64,000 nt of DNA. Source: Cenococcum geophilum 1.58 (lineage: Eukaryota > Ascomycota > Dothideomycetes > Gloniales > Gloniaceae). The stretch is taken from assembly GCA_001692895.1 (NCBI GenBank), contig KV748208.1, forward strand, positions 558,001 to 622,000. Direction: 5' to 3'. The notes below the pieces were generated by a model. That model did no database searches and had not been told where the DNA came from. It saw only the letters and a list, made by a program, of their open reading frames with translations. Made by a program: the position numbers and the translations under genes. Position 1 is the first letter of the stretch. Every line of letters begins with the position of its first letter. Below are positions 47,799 to 59,618 of the stretch, piece after piece.

Positions 47799-48490
47799 CT
47801 AGTAATAGAAAATATACGCTAAATATAGTGAGTTTTAGTAGGATATTAGCATAACATAGCTACCAGCGTAATTTAGACAGGAAGTTCTTATAGAGGGTGC
47901 TATAAAAATCTTAAATATAAATTGCCTATAGGTATAAGTAAAGGGATAGGTAAAGAGAGAGTAATATAGGGGGGAAGTAGTTAGAACGGTATAGTTACGC
48001 AGGCAATTTATAAAAGAAGAATTGCTAGAAGTATTATTAGAGAGCTTACCTTATAGATAGCTGTTAAGGCTATTAATAATTCCGCTAGCTTAGATAGGCT
48101 CATACCCATATTGCTCGTCTTTAGCGCCTACCCTTAAATAACTAACAACTCTTTACTATCTCCCTCCGTTATATAATAAGCTAAGGCTATTTATAAGGTA
48201 ATAAGGGAGGTCTAATGTCTCTACGCTATACGCTAGGTTAATAACGTATTAGGAATGAGAAATGGCCCAAATACCTCAACTATGCTTAATCTGCTACTCC
48301 AGTCTAAGGTACGCGTATAGCGTAAAAAGGGAGGGTGGTTAGGCCCACATTAACTTATTATTGACCCGAGGTATGAGTGGTCTATTACTTTCAGGTGTCC
48401 GGGTGTCCCAATTTTCAAACTTTGCCAAGCCAGCTTCTAATTGGTTAGAACAAGACCGCGCGCGGTAAGTTGTGGCAGAATCCACGTGAC
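47799..48490. other. RIP-like DNA, no recognised gene
   Basis: TA-rich to 48,250, then more balanced up to the satellite. A 63-codon minus-strand frame at 48,339-48,530 overlaps satellite sequence and has no recognisable features. Confidence 0.45.
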
Positions 48491-48499
48491 GAACTTCAA

Positions 48500-49874
48500 A
48501 ACACCAAGCTCTACGAAAGCTTTGCACCAAGCTCTACCAAAGCCCTGCAGAAGCTCTGCACGAAGCTCCGTACGAAGCTCTACAAAAGCTCTACCAAAAG
48601 CTCTACCAAAGGCTTTGCACCACCTCTACCCACCTAGTGTACTAGCCACGTAGGAGCACGAAGTGCGCAAGGGGTCTCCCCCTTGACGAAGCTCTGCTCA
48701 AAGCCCTATACGAAGCTCTAAAGCTCCACTAACACGCAGCACTAATATACTAGTCTTATAGTCGTCTTTACGAACGTCTCTACAGACACCTCTACGACGA
48801 CTCTACAATTGCCCGTACAATCGTCCGTACAAACGGCTCTACAAACAGCTCTACAAACGTCTACACGATCGCCCGTACGAACGCCCATACGATCGATCAA
48901 ACGCCTATACAATCAATCAAACGCCCGTATAAACGTCCCTACGGGCATCTATAAACGTCTCTACAAACGTCTCCACGAACGTCTACAATCGCCCATACAA
49001 TCGTCCGTACGAACATCTGTACGATTCTCTACAAACGTCTGAACGCACGCCTACACGAATGCCTATACAAAGCTCTGCTCGAAGCTCTGCATAGAGCTCT
49101 ACTAAAGCTCTACAAAAGCTCTGCACGAACCTCCGTACGAAGCTCTGCAAAAGCTCTACTAGAAGCTCTACCAAAGCCTCTACCGAAGCCTCTGTAAGAG
49201 CTCTGCCCATGCAGTAAATAGAGCACGTAGTGCGCAGGGGGGGTCCAAAGGGGTCTCCCCCTTGAGCTCAAAGTTCTACTCGGAGCTCTACTTGAGGCTT
49301 AATACGAAGCTCTAAAGCTCTACTAGCACGCAGTACTAATACGCTAGGAAGGTTCTACAGTTGGCCGTACGAACACCCATACGAACGATCAATTAAACGT
49401 CTATACAATTGCCTATGCGATAGTCTCTATAAACGTTTCTACGATTGATCGCCCGTACGAACGTCTGCACGCCTGCATGCAGCTCTATAGAAGCTCTATA
49501 CGAAGCTTTACACAAAGCTTTACACGAAGCTTTACACGAAGCTTTACACGAAGCTCTACACGAAGCTTTACACGAAGCTCTACACGAAGCTCTGCAAAAG
49601 CTCTGCCCACGTAGTGAATAGAGCACGCAGTGCGCAGGGGGGTCCAAGGGGGTCTCCCCCTTGAACTTAAAGCTCTACTCGAAGCTCTACTCGAAGCTTA
49701 GTACGGGCTTTAGGGCTCTACTAACACGCAGCACTAATATACTAGGAAGGCTCTATAATCGTCTACACAAGCGGCTCTATAAACGGCTCTACGAACGTCT
49801 GCACAATCGCCCGTACAAACGCCCATACGAACGCCCATACGAACGCCCATACGAACGCCCATACGAACGCCCAT

Positions 49875-49907
<33 letters not shown>

Positions 49908-50400
49908 CACCCATACAATCGATCAATCGAGCGCCCGTACGAACGGCTCTACGCACAGCTCTACAAACGTCCATACAATTGACCAATCAATCAATCGCCC
50001 ACACGAACGCCCGTACAAACGATCAATCAAACGTCCATACAATTGCCCATACAATCGTCTCTACAAACGTCTCTGCAATTAATCGCCAGTACAAACGTCT
50101 GCACGTCTGCACGTCTGCACGTCTGCACGTCTGCACGCCTGCACGCCTGCGCGTAGCTCTGAACGTAGCTCTGCACATAGCTCTGCACGTAGCTCTACAC
50201 GTAGCTCTGCACGTAGCTCTGCATAAAGCTCTGCACAAAGCTCTGCACAAAGCTCTACGCGTAGCTCTGCATAAAGCTCTACATAAGCCTCTACTAAAGC
50301 TCTACACGAGGCTCTACTAAAGCTCTATATAAGCCTCTATCAAAGCTCTATATAAGCCTATATTAAAGTTCTATATAAGCCTCTATCTAAAGCTTACCCC
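48500..50400. repeat. Compound satellite with GCTCTRC units, CGAACGYC units and G-rich hairpins
   Basis: Three higher-order units (starting about 48,650, 49,220 and 49,622) share one order. A GCACGNAGTGCGCARGGGG head comes first, then a GGGGTCTCCCCCTTGA hairpin and CGAAGCTCTAC/GCTCTGCAC tracts. ACTAACACGCAGCACTAATA follows, and last a block of CGAACGCCCATACAATCAAT and CGTCTCTACAAACGTC units. The 12-bp GAAGCTCTGCAC unit is the one at 28,361-28,790. GTCTGCAC repeats lie at about 50,098-50,150. CpA is well kept in most of it, so RIP is light. Open frames on both strands (for example 49,661-50,320 plus, 219 codons) follow from repeats in multiples of three and are not accepted as genes. Confidence 0.85.
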
Positions 50401-50429
50401 TTACTATAAAGCAGCCCCCACAGCGTAAT

Positions 50430-50875
50430 ACGACGGAGGTATATATATATTACTTCTAAATTAAGCCTAACTTAAGTAGGGCGCCTTAGTCACTATAGTA
50501 GATCCTTTTAATAAGATAATACTACCTAGCAGTAACTAAAGCGCCTTAGCTTTACTACTACTTCTAAAAGCTCTATAAGGGGGGGTCTAGGGGGTCTCCT
50601 CCTAGAAAGCCTTATATATATATATAGATATTAATTAGACTCTATATTACTTCTAAATTAAGCCCAACTTAAGTAGAATGCCTCAGTCACTGCAATAGAT
50701 CCTCTTAGTAAGATAATATTACTTAGTAGTAATTAAGGCGCCTTAGCCTTACTAATACTTTTAAATTAAGCAAAAGCTCTATAGAGGGGGGGCCTAGGGG
50801 GTCTCACCCTAGAAAACCTTATATCTATATATATATATTAATATATTAATTAAACTCTATATATAAGGCTCTAAG
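50430..50875. repeat. Two tandem ~205-bp units, diverged satellite members
   Basis: Units at about 50,445-50,650 and 50,653-50,870 share CTTCTAAATTAAGCC, AACTTAAGTAG, GCGCCTTAG, AAAGCTCTATA, a G-run with GGGGGTCTC, and CTTATATMTATATAT. The G-run plus GGTCTC core is the same as in the three higher-order units to the left. This pair therefore looks like a RIP-affected, shortened extension of that satellite. Confidence 0.75.
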
Positions 50876-51029
50876 TTAAAGCTTTTAAACTCGGGTCAAA
50901 GTTTACGTAGGGTACCTAACGTTCCGCATGTTAATTAATAGTTAAACTTATACTATTTAGATGCCTTACAGATCTACTTAATTCTATTTAACTGTTATTA
51001 AGCCTTATTATAAAGATAACAGTTCTAAG

Positions 51030-51419
51030 CCTTTATAGGATGCCCTAAAAGAGAACTATAATTAACGTGCTTTAAAAGGCGACTATAATTCTAATATAAT
51101 TATAGTAGAGGTGCCGCAACTATAACGCGGTAGAGGTCGCCTAAAAGGATTATAAAATTACTAATACTTTATTAATTTTAAAGAGCAATTTGTTACCGCT
51201 ATTAAGAATAGAGTTAAGTTATTAATGGCCTTTATAATAGCTAAGGAGAAGGCTAACTTTAATCTCGTAAAATAGCTCTAAAAGGAAGGTCGTATTATAA
51301 CTCTTAAAGCTCCTTTCTAAGCATCCAATAAGCAGGAGATTGATAGTCTTATTATAAGAGGAGTCTTTAAATTTAAGAAGTATAACCCTACTAAGTTTAA
51401 TAAAGTTCGCATCTTTAAG
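51030..51419 (+). mobile_element. Older Copia-like pol fragment, left part
   Basis: The plus-strand translation resembles the start of a Copia reverse transcriptase (a KEQFVTAIKNRVKLLMAF block, then a KQEIDSLIIRGVF block). It stops at 51,419, where the complete Copia element begins, and resumes at 57,290. It is RIP-degraded, its own LTRs were not found, and its left limit is approximate. Confidence 0.7.
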
Positions 51420-51677
51420 TGTAGCTAGAATATATTGCATTGCAATAGTGGACATATCGCGATGGCGGCTAAGCCGCTAGCGGTAAGCAAGCTAATAGCG
51501 ATTTTCCATCCTAGGGATGGAAAATCGTAATTGGTTGACAGAAGTTACGGGAGAATACGTAAAGAGCTTTATCCTTTACAACGCGTAGATTATAGAGAAT
51601 TAAGATCCACCTATAATACCGTATAGTACATATTATCGTGATATATATATTCTGCACGTTGTTAAAGCATACTAACA
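51420..51677 (+). repeat. 5' LTR of the Copia element
   Basis: 258 bp, TGTAGCTAG...CTAACA, pairing with 57,032-57,289. Confidence 0.87.
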
Positions 51678-54600
51678 CTGATTAGTGAGCGTGCACAGAT
51701 TAGGAAACACGCAGATAGCTTAAAAGATAGTTATACTGTCCACCTTGCAGCAGATTGGAAGATAGTTATACTTATCTACCTTTTATATCAGCCTATTTTA
51801 GTTAAAGAGAAGAAGAGAAACTACCTAGAAGTACTTGTCTGGTATCCATAATGACTTCTAGACGTCTTGTTTTATCTACTCTAGAAGATTACTACGCAGA
51901 ACACCTTAATTCTTACCTTAACCGCCTCCTTAACCGCCTCCTTAACCGCTCCCCTACCTTTACCTATAAATACCCTTATCTACCTAAATAATATATAAGA
52001 TATAAGATGTTAGAAATAGAGAAAGATTAGGAGGAAGAAGCAGCTAAATAGGAAGATGGAATTAACCTAACGGAAGTTACTAAGGACAACCTAACTAACT
52101 ACCTATAATATAAGATGTACCTATATATAGAGATATACAACTAGCTTAACTTAATACTCTAGGAATCGTTCTAGGGAGATTTTAAGGACTTTACGGTTAA
52201 TATTTTTATATAAATCCCTTTATACTAGCTTTAGCAATTATATAATTGCCTAAATATTAGAGGAGTATAGGTTAATTTTAACCATAAACAAAGCAAATCG
52301 CTCCCTTAGTCTTTATATAATATAGTATAAGAAGAAGACTAAACTAAATAGAGTAGAGAGATAATAAAATTAGCCAAAAATAAGTACGGACCGACGCTAT
52401 TTAGATTAATTAAGGTATATATAATAGAGGGTACCTTAAAGAAGCAATAATAAGCTAAAGCTACCGCAACCTAACTAACTAGTACACTAAATACCTCTAC
52501 CTTCACACCATCTATTACACCTTAATCTACAACTACCTCTACTTTTACACTATCTATTACGCCTTAACCTGCAATAACAATACAGTAACTCTACGTACAA
52601 CCTACGGATAAGGAGAACCGCCCTATTACTATAACTAGTTATAGCAAGGAAATTGTAAATACAGCTAAGATATATACAGAAGAGCAGAAATACGGTGGTA
52701 TAAACGAAAGCCTTAACTATAAATTAATAATATTCTACAATATCTATAATTAAGCGGACGTACCCTAAGAGGCTTACCTTAAAGCATTCCCTACTATATT
52801 AAAAGGACTAGCTTTAGACCACTTCTATATAAACTAACTGTCCCGCCTATTATTTGCTAAAGCTTATAAGCATCTTTAGAACTTCTTTAAAGGACTAAGA
52901 TTTTAACGCAAGAACCTAGACGAGTAGAATACTATTATACTTATAATAGTAATAGTAGGAAACCTAGACAAGTCGACAAGCAAATATCTCCAATTATTAA
53001 TCCATAGACTTCGTTAACTATAGCATGGCCTTAGACCTACCCTATAAACTATAGACTTCCTTTATAATAAAATCGTCACTTCTTGCTAGGGAATACTAGT
53101 ATGCAGATATATAGTCTCTGACCCACCGGATAACCTTAAAGCCCTTATTAACAAACTTTAATCGTCTATTATAGTATATAAGAAAGAGTATACGGAGAAG
53201 ATATAAGCCTTCTTTATAGACCGACGGTTCTATAAAAGAGATAATAACTACAACCGTAGCAACTGTAATAACCCTCCGTATAACCGCAACTAAAAGAAAC
53301 TATATTACTTCGTATGTAATAGGGAAGGATGTCGCTTATAGAGACATACTAAGGAGGAGTAAGAAGAGTCTAAAGCTAAGTTTAGAACTACTAATAGAGA
53401 CAGGTTTAGTAAATTTAATAACCAATTTAAGAAACGACTTAACTAATATATCATAGATTACGAGGATAACAATACCGACTCAGAAGAAGAGCTTAAGGAA
53501 GCTTTTTAAGCACTAACTATTAATATAAGTTATAAGGCAACTGATAAGAACTTACAACTAAATATTAATCACTACTATACCTCCCTCGGCCAAGTAGAAC
53601 AGCAGAAAGCGATTTCTATAGCCACCACCCTAGCTAATAAAGCCTTTAGCCATTTAGTTACAACTATAGACAATACAGTACCTCTTATAACCAACTAGGA
53701 CCCCTTTACCTACAATGCAACCACATCTACGTCCCGCTATACTGCAGACAAGTTTATAGGTATAATAATTAACACAGGAGCATCTAAACGATCTATAGCA
53801 GGATATAGCCAATTCTTGGCATTCTAGAGACTCGATACTAATATATAGCTTAATACCATTATATAAGGCATAGTTAACGTATAGTTCGGCATTGGATTAA
53901 CCTTATTAATTAGATCAACTAAAGTAACTACCCTAATTGGCATAATCGAGTTTTATATTATTAAGGTTGATACCCTATTTTTACTTTACTTAGCAGATAT
54001 AGATTACCTATAAGTATACTATAACAACCTAAAAAATATGCTAATCACCCCTTAGAGTGAAGTACCCGTTATATATCGCTTTAGCTACCCTTTCCTACTT
54101 TAAAACATATCCCTATATACTTATTTAACTAAGTCATTTAAATAAAACCCTTACTACCTCACCAACATAGAATTAAAACAACTACATCGCCGTTTTGGCT
54201 ACCCTTTAGTTAAACGTCTTATACGAATACTTAAACGTTTAGGACACGATATTAATAGTAAAACCTTAGATTATCTTATACGCTACTACCACCATTATCA
54301 AAAATATAGAAAGTCACCTAGTAGATTCAGATTTACCTTATATAATAATATTAATTTTAACTATTTAATTGTGGTTAATATTATATATATTAATAGCGCT
54401 CCCCTTCTATATATTGTTAATAAAGGAACACAATTTTAAACTAGTAGATGGCTGTAAAATATCAGCGCCAAATATACATGGGATATATTATAAATGTGCT
54501 AGATTAATATATACCTAGGACCCCCTAATATTATCATATATAATATAGGCAAGAACTTTATAAGTAAGGAATTTAAATAATACGCCATAATATTTGGAAC

Positions 54601-57031
54601 AGCTATAAGAAGCGTACCTGTTAAAGCCTACAATTTAGTTAGAATGGTAGAACGCTACTATAGCCCCCTCCGTCACATATACTATATCATTACTGCAAAA
54701 CTACCGGACATTAGTAAGGATATAGCCCTATAAATGGCTTTTAAAGCAATTAACGATTCCGTAGGCCCTAACGGTCTTATACCCACCTTACTAGTATTTG
54801 GAGCTTACCCACGTATAGTAGAATCCGACGCACCTAATCCTATAGTTGCACAACGAGCAACAGCCCTTAAAAAGGCTATAGAAGAAGTTAAGAAGCTTAG
54901 AGCTGAGCGCTAAGTAGTAGATGCCCTTAATATACGCAACGGACCTAAAACAACTACAATCCATAACCTACCACTTAACTCACCCGTATTAGTATAGAGA
55001 GAAGGACCTATAGGCTAACCTAGTTACTAGTCTAGCCCGTATAACCTACTTAGTATTAAAAACGAGACCTATACTATATAACTTCTTTACAGACCTACCA
55101 ACTTCCGCAGCACGGTTGTAAAACTATATTTGGTAGACCCTAAGATTATAGAGGATACGCAGCCAGAAGATAACAAAATTAAACCACCTCTACCTTAAAT
55201 CAAGCCTAGACCCCTACCTTAAACTAAGCCTAAACCTTAGCCCGTTAAGTATAGAAGAGGTAGACCACGCAAGTACCCTATTAGAGCTAATACCGCGAAT
55301 ATTTTAATATATCTATAAGATAAGGATAATAATCAACTTATAAAGTCCAATTAGTTTATAGTATTACGCCAGAAGGAAATTAAGGGATTACTTAAGAAAG
55401 GAGTTTTCGAACTAGTTAACCCTAAAGATATACCACAAAGTAACAGAGTATTTAACTCTAGATTCGTTAATAAAATTAAGAACCCCGGTTCTAATAAAGC
55501 CTTTAAGAAGTTAAGACTAGTTGTATAGGCATATAATAACCTAGAAAAAGACCTCGTATTAACTTAATCACCTATAATCTAACGAGTTAGCTAACGCCTT
55601 ATTCTCTATATTACGGCCATAACTTAGAATAATGGCACACATCTCTACTTACGAGATATTTCATAGGCCTATGTATAATTAGCTATAAAACTAAATTAAG
55701 ATTTCTATATTAGGGCACCTTTCAAACTTAGTACGGCACTTAGAGTCTTATAAGGCACAATTCTAAAGGTTGTTAGACCTTTATACGGCATTCCTAAGGT
55801 AGGCAATTATTAGTTTAAGACTTACTATAACCACTATATTAAAGAACTAAACATAAGCCAATCTACTTATAACCCCTGCTTACTCCACCTTAACAACCCT
55901 ATAAATTTCGGAATAATTAGTTTATAGACTGATGATACTCTTCTACTAGCTAACTTAGTCTTTGCAGCTTTAGAATAGAAGAAGATTAAGAAAGCTAAGT
56001 TCCTAACTAAGGAACGCGAATAACTTACGCCAGAATACCCAATTAAGTTTAACGGAGGCATTATCTAATAATAGGATTATATAATCACGCTTACGTAGGA
56101 GCGCCAATACTAGAACTTAACCCTTATTAATATTAAGGAAGCTATTACAACAACTAGCTCTAGAGGCACTATTTGTATAGCACTTATACCTAAGGACCAA
56201 TACATTGCCCAACAAGTAAGAGGAGCCTATATTACGTCCGTATGCTAGCCTAAAGCTTCTTTCAATTTATCCTACGCTGCCTAGGTAATTAACCCTAATA
56301 AGAAAGACGCAAAACTGCTTAATAAGAGGATTTAGTAGTAAATTAAGAACCTAATAAGAGGTTTAAGCTTTATTAAACTTAACATAGAGATATTATAACT
56401 ACTTGTATTTACTAATTCCTTATTTATAAATAATAAGGACCTCTTATTACAGATTAGATATATCCTAGTACTAGCAGACTTATTAAACAAGGCGAATATT
56501 GTTTATTGGTCCTCAGTTAAGTGCAAGAGAATTACTAGAAGTATACTAGCCTCCGAATTATATACTATAGCCTATAGTTTTAACATCGGCGCCGTAATTA
56601 AGGCCATAACTAAATTGTAACTTAATATTAACCTACCGCGTATCCTTTGCACCGATTTAAAGTTAATCTATAAATGCCTTGTTAAGCTAGGAACTACACA
56701 GGAGAAGAGACTTATAATTAATGTTATATGCCTACGCCAGTTATATAAAAGACGCGAAATAGCTAAAGTTAAATAGATCGATGGAGACAGTAACCCTATA
56801 GACGCTATGACTAAAAGCAAACCGTCATCAGCTTTTAAGTGACTTATTAACATAAACCGAATTGAGTTAAGGATAGTAGAATGGGTAGAACATGCTACTA
56901 ATAATAGCACTAATACAAAGGCATAGGGTAAGGAAGGAAGGAAGAAAGAAAAGAAAGAGAAGTATATATATGGATTTTTAAGCCGTATAGTTGTAGGATA
57001 CTAGTCCTTCGCATTTTCTAAGTACTCCTAG

Positions 57032-57289
57032 TATAGCTAGAATATATTGCATTGCAATAGTAGATATATCGCGATAGCGGCTAAGCCACTAGCGGTAAGC
57101 AAGCTAATAGCGATTTTCCATCCCAGGGATAGAAAATTATAATTAGTTGATAGAAGTCACGGGAGAACACGCAAAGAGCTTCATCCTTTACGACGCGTAG
57201 ATTATAGAGAATTAAGATCCACCTACAACACCGCATAGTATATATCATCGTGATATATATATTCTGCACGTTGTTAAAGCATACCAACA
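57032..57289 (+). repeat. 3' LTR of the Copia element
   Basis: 258 bp, with TATAGCTAG...CCAACA ends, immediately followed by the TTAAG duplication. Confidence 0.87.
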
Positions 57290-57725
57290 TTAAGTTAAGA
57301 ATAGTTAACGAGATTAAAGGCAAAGCTACTAACGCCCTATTTAAGAAATTAAGGCTTATTATTTAAGGTTACAATAATAATAGTAAGGAGGTAATTCTTA
57401 CGCAATCTCCTATAATTTAACGAGCTAGTTAGTAAGTTATTATTACACTAGCTCCCTCCTTAATAAAGAATAGAATGGCGGTTTATTTATAAGATATTAT
57501 TTAAGCCTATACCTAATTAGAGACGCACCTTTAGCGCTTAATATTAGCATACCTCCTAAAGTAAATTCGCTACCAGTATCCTAAAGATACAATTATAGTT
57601 GTGCTTAAGCCATTATATAGAATTACAGAGGTAGGAACTTACTAGTGGGCTACCTATAGTAAGCACTATAAAGAGAAGCTTTTAATAACTACTTCTAACT
57701 GTAAGAAGAGGGGGGTAATATAAGG
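57290..57725 (+). mobile_element. Older Copia-like pol fragment, right part
   Basis: Continues the RT reading broken at 51,419, with an SRLV-like NEIKGKA context, a QSPTIQRASQRV-like region, a YLRDITQAYTQSETHLQR-like block (about 57,490) and KPLYGIAEAGTYWW (about 57,605). These are standard fungal Copia RT blocks. It ends abruptly near 57,725 in unrelated sequence. Confidence 0.75.
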
Positions 57726-58450
57726 GATATTATTGCGGATACCTTAGGTTGCCCTTAGGATAACCCCCAGACGCCCTTTAAATGGTCGCCGGTTACGTGC
57801 TAAAGGTATATACTCGTAGTATATAGTCTCTACAATCCCAGAGGCTTTACCTCCTTAAAGATTCGTCTCTCTTACCAATCTATCCTGTTCCACAATTATG
57901 CCTTATAGCCCCCTCATAGTACCCTTATATCGTTAATATTACTGCCTCTATAATAGAATAATTTCTATTAGTATACCTATATCTACCATCTATCGCTATA
58001 AAGGAGGTAATTAAGCAGGGCAAGAACTATATTTAATATAACGCCTTAATAAAGAAATCAAAGCGTATAAGGCGACGTATATTATATATATGGCTCTAAG
58101 GTAAGGATCTATAGCTAAAGGAAGTCTATACCATAAATAGTATCACCAAAAGAGGCCTTAAAGGCTTAAGTTGCTAAATACTAAAAAGCTATAGAGGAAG
58201 CCGTAAAGGCGGTAGCAGAAGCTGCAGCAAATGCAACGGCGGAGGTAGCGGCGAAGGCAGCTCTAGAGGAGTAGGTCGGCTAGGTAAACTAGTAGTTATA
58301 GAGCTAGATAAGGGCGAGAGCGAGCCACGATGAGGGCGCATATGCTGCCTTTAAGGAGGCGGTTAAGGTAGAAGATCACGAAGCTTCTTATTTAGAAGCT
58401 TTATAATTTAGGTTAATTTAGTACGTTCTTCCTTCCTTACCCTTTTCCCT
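57726..58450 (+). pseudogene. Unidentified RIP-degraded remnant with an Ala-rich helical segment
   Basis: The plus-strand reading between about 58,150 and 58,420 is rich in Ala, Glu, Lys and Gln (for example KAVAEAAANATAEVAAKAAL). It looks like the helical tail of some element protein or host protein. The codons show RIP-type TAG replacements. I could not place it in a family. The RIP-like composition fades out here, so this is the right edge of the repeat block. Confidence 0.35.
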
Positions 58451-58500
58451 ACCTTCTGCTAAGACTTACTATTTATAGTATATAATTGATCTAGAGCCGT

Positions 58501-58580
58501 ATTGGAGTCCTGGAGCTCCACCGCCCATTCACCTTATAGAGTGGATTTGGGGGTCAAATCCACTCCACTCCAGTCCAATA
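58501..58580. repeat. Inverted repeat, MITE-like hairpin
   Basis: A perfect 10-bp stem, GAGTGGATTT (58,539-58,548) with AAATCCACTC (58,556-58,565) around a 7-nt loop, is nested inside an imperfect outer pair. The outer arms are ATTGGAGTCCTGGAG (58,501-58,515) and CTCCAGTCCAAT (58,568-58,579). About 80 bp in all, sitting at the compositional boundary. It could be a small non-autonomous DNA-transposon relic or a structured RNA. Confidence 0.5.
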
Positions 58581-59432
58581 AGATCACTAGATCGAGTCTC
58601 TAAACGAGCCTTTGCCAAGCTTTCACCCCCTACATAGCCACCTCATTCCTTCCTCTTCCTTCCTCACGTCACATTCTGTACGTAGAATGTAGTTCTAGCC
58701 CGCAGCAGGGTGCTCTGCTCTCTTATACTGGGTGTCTTGCTGCTATAACATGGTCACTCCATGCGTTGAGCCTCGTATAATAGACTATTAGGTGGGGTTT
58801 GGGAGGCCGGTGGGAAGGGGTACGCTTATACATACATTGTAGTCTCGTATTGTCTTGATTATAGCCTGACTTTTTGCCTACCTGATGGGTGAAGAAACCA
58901 TGTGAGGTGCGATGTGATCGTGAGGTATATGGGTGAGGGGAAGGGCTGTGAGGAAGACCGGAGATATTTTGAGCTGCCAAGGCAGAGAGTTAGACCAGAA
59001 GGATTTGGTCTATAACGGTAATAGCAACTCTGGATTTCTAATTTAGGAGAGCTGTGCTGCCAGCGTCAAAGGTGCGACGCTTCGAAACAGTTGGCGACCG
59101 GATATTTGACGGACCGATAAGCGAATGAGACTTGACCATCCAGAAGCGTTCTTCGAACCGCCCGCTTTCCCAACCGCGCAACGGCGAAAAGCAGAAGCGT
59201 GTACCTGCATGTACCTGCGTCAGTCTAAGAGACTTTCTCAAATTCGTATGGCTATTATCCTCCTACTCGGCCCGCCCCCGCATTCCAGACTTAAACGCCG
59301 TGGAGATCATGCCAAGATTATAGAGCTGTGCCTCTTCCGCAGCCATTGTCACAACATGCGCCGTTGGAACGGGTGTTTGGAAAAAGCGCTAGAGGAAAGA
59401 CGGTAAAAGCATCAATTATGCTGGGTCGAGGG
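58581..59432. other. Intergenic region with balanced composition
   Basis: Several open frames of 60-95 codons exist on both strands (58,723-58,980 minus; 59,125-59,406 plus). They overlap one another and show no recognisable domain or signal. I regard it as non-coding or 5' flank. Confidence 0.5.
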
Positions 59433-59440
59433 AATATAAG
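59433..59440 (+). promoter_or_regulatory. TATA-like element upstream of the AA11 gene
   Basis: AATATAAG, about 180 bp before the ATG at 59,619. A pyrimidine-rich stretch (about 59,452-59,490) lies between it and the start, as is usual in fungal promoters. This is a weak motif call. Confidence 0.3.
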
Positions 59441-59618
59441 TGTACCCATGTTCTCTCCCATCTATTTCCTCACTCACACAACACTCTTTTACGTTCTGCA
59501 TATCTTTGTATATTGTACATTCTGCAATCATTGCCTTAGCTAGTCTGTGACTTACATACTTCGACACACAATATTCACATTCTTTTGAGAAGAATTTCCA
59601 GACTTTCACAAGTAAACA

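Larger units (their letters stand above)
51420..57289 (+). mobile_element. Copia LTR retrotransposon, full-length but degraded
   Basis: A 5.87-kb element with 258-bp LTRs (51,420-51,677 and 57,032-57,289) and the target duplication TTAAG (51,415-51,419 and 57,290-57,294). Parts on the plus strand: gag from about 51,850 with a cysteine/histidine cluster near 53,310-53,350, protease near 53,760, integrase about 54,150-54,900, and reverse transcriptase with RNase H about 55,300-56,800. The pol order with integrase before RT is diagnostic of Copia. It has many breaks of RIP type. It is inserted in another Copia-like fragment and so is the younger of the two. Confidence 0.88.

Noticed and set aside
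49661-50320. 219-codon plus-strand frame as a gene
   Set aside because: Built wholly of satellite units; opposite strands and other frames are open too (for example 50,023-50,250).
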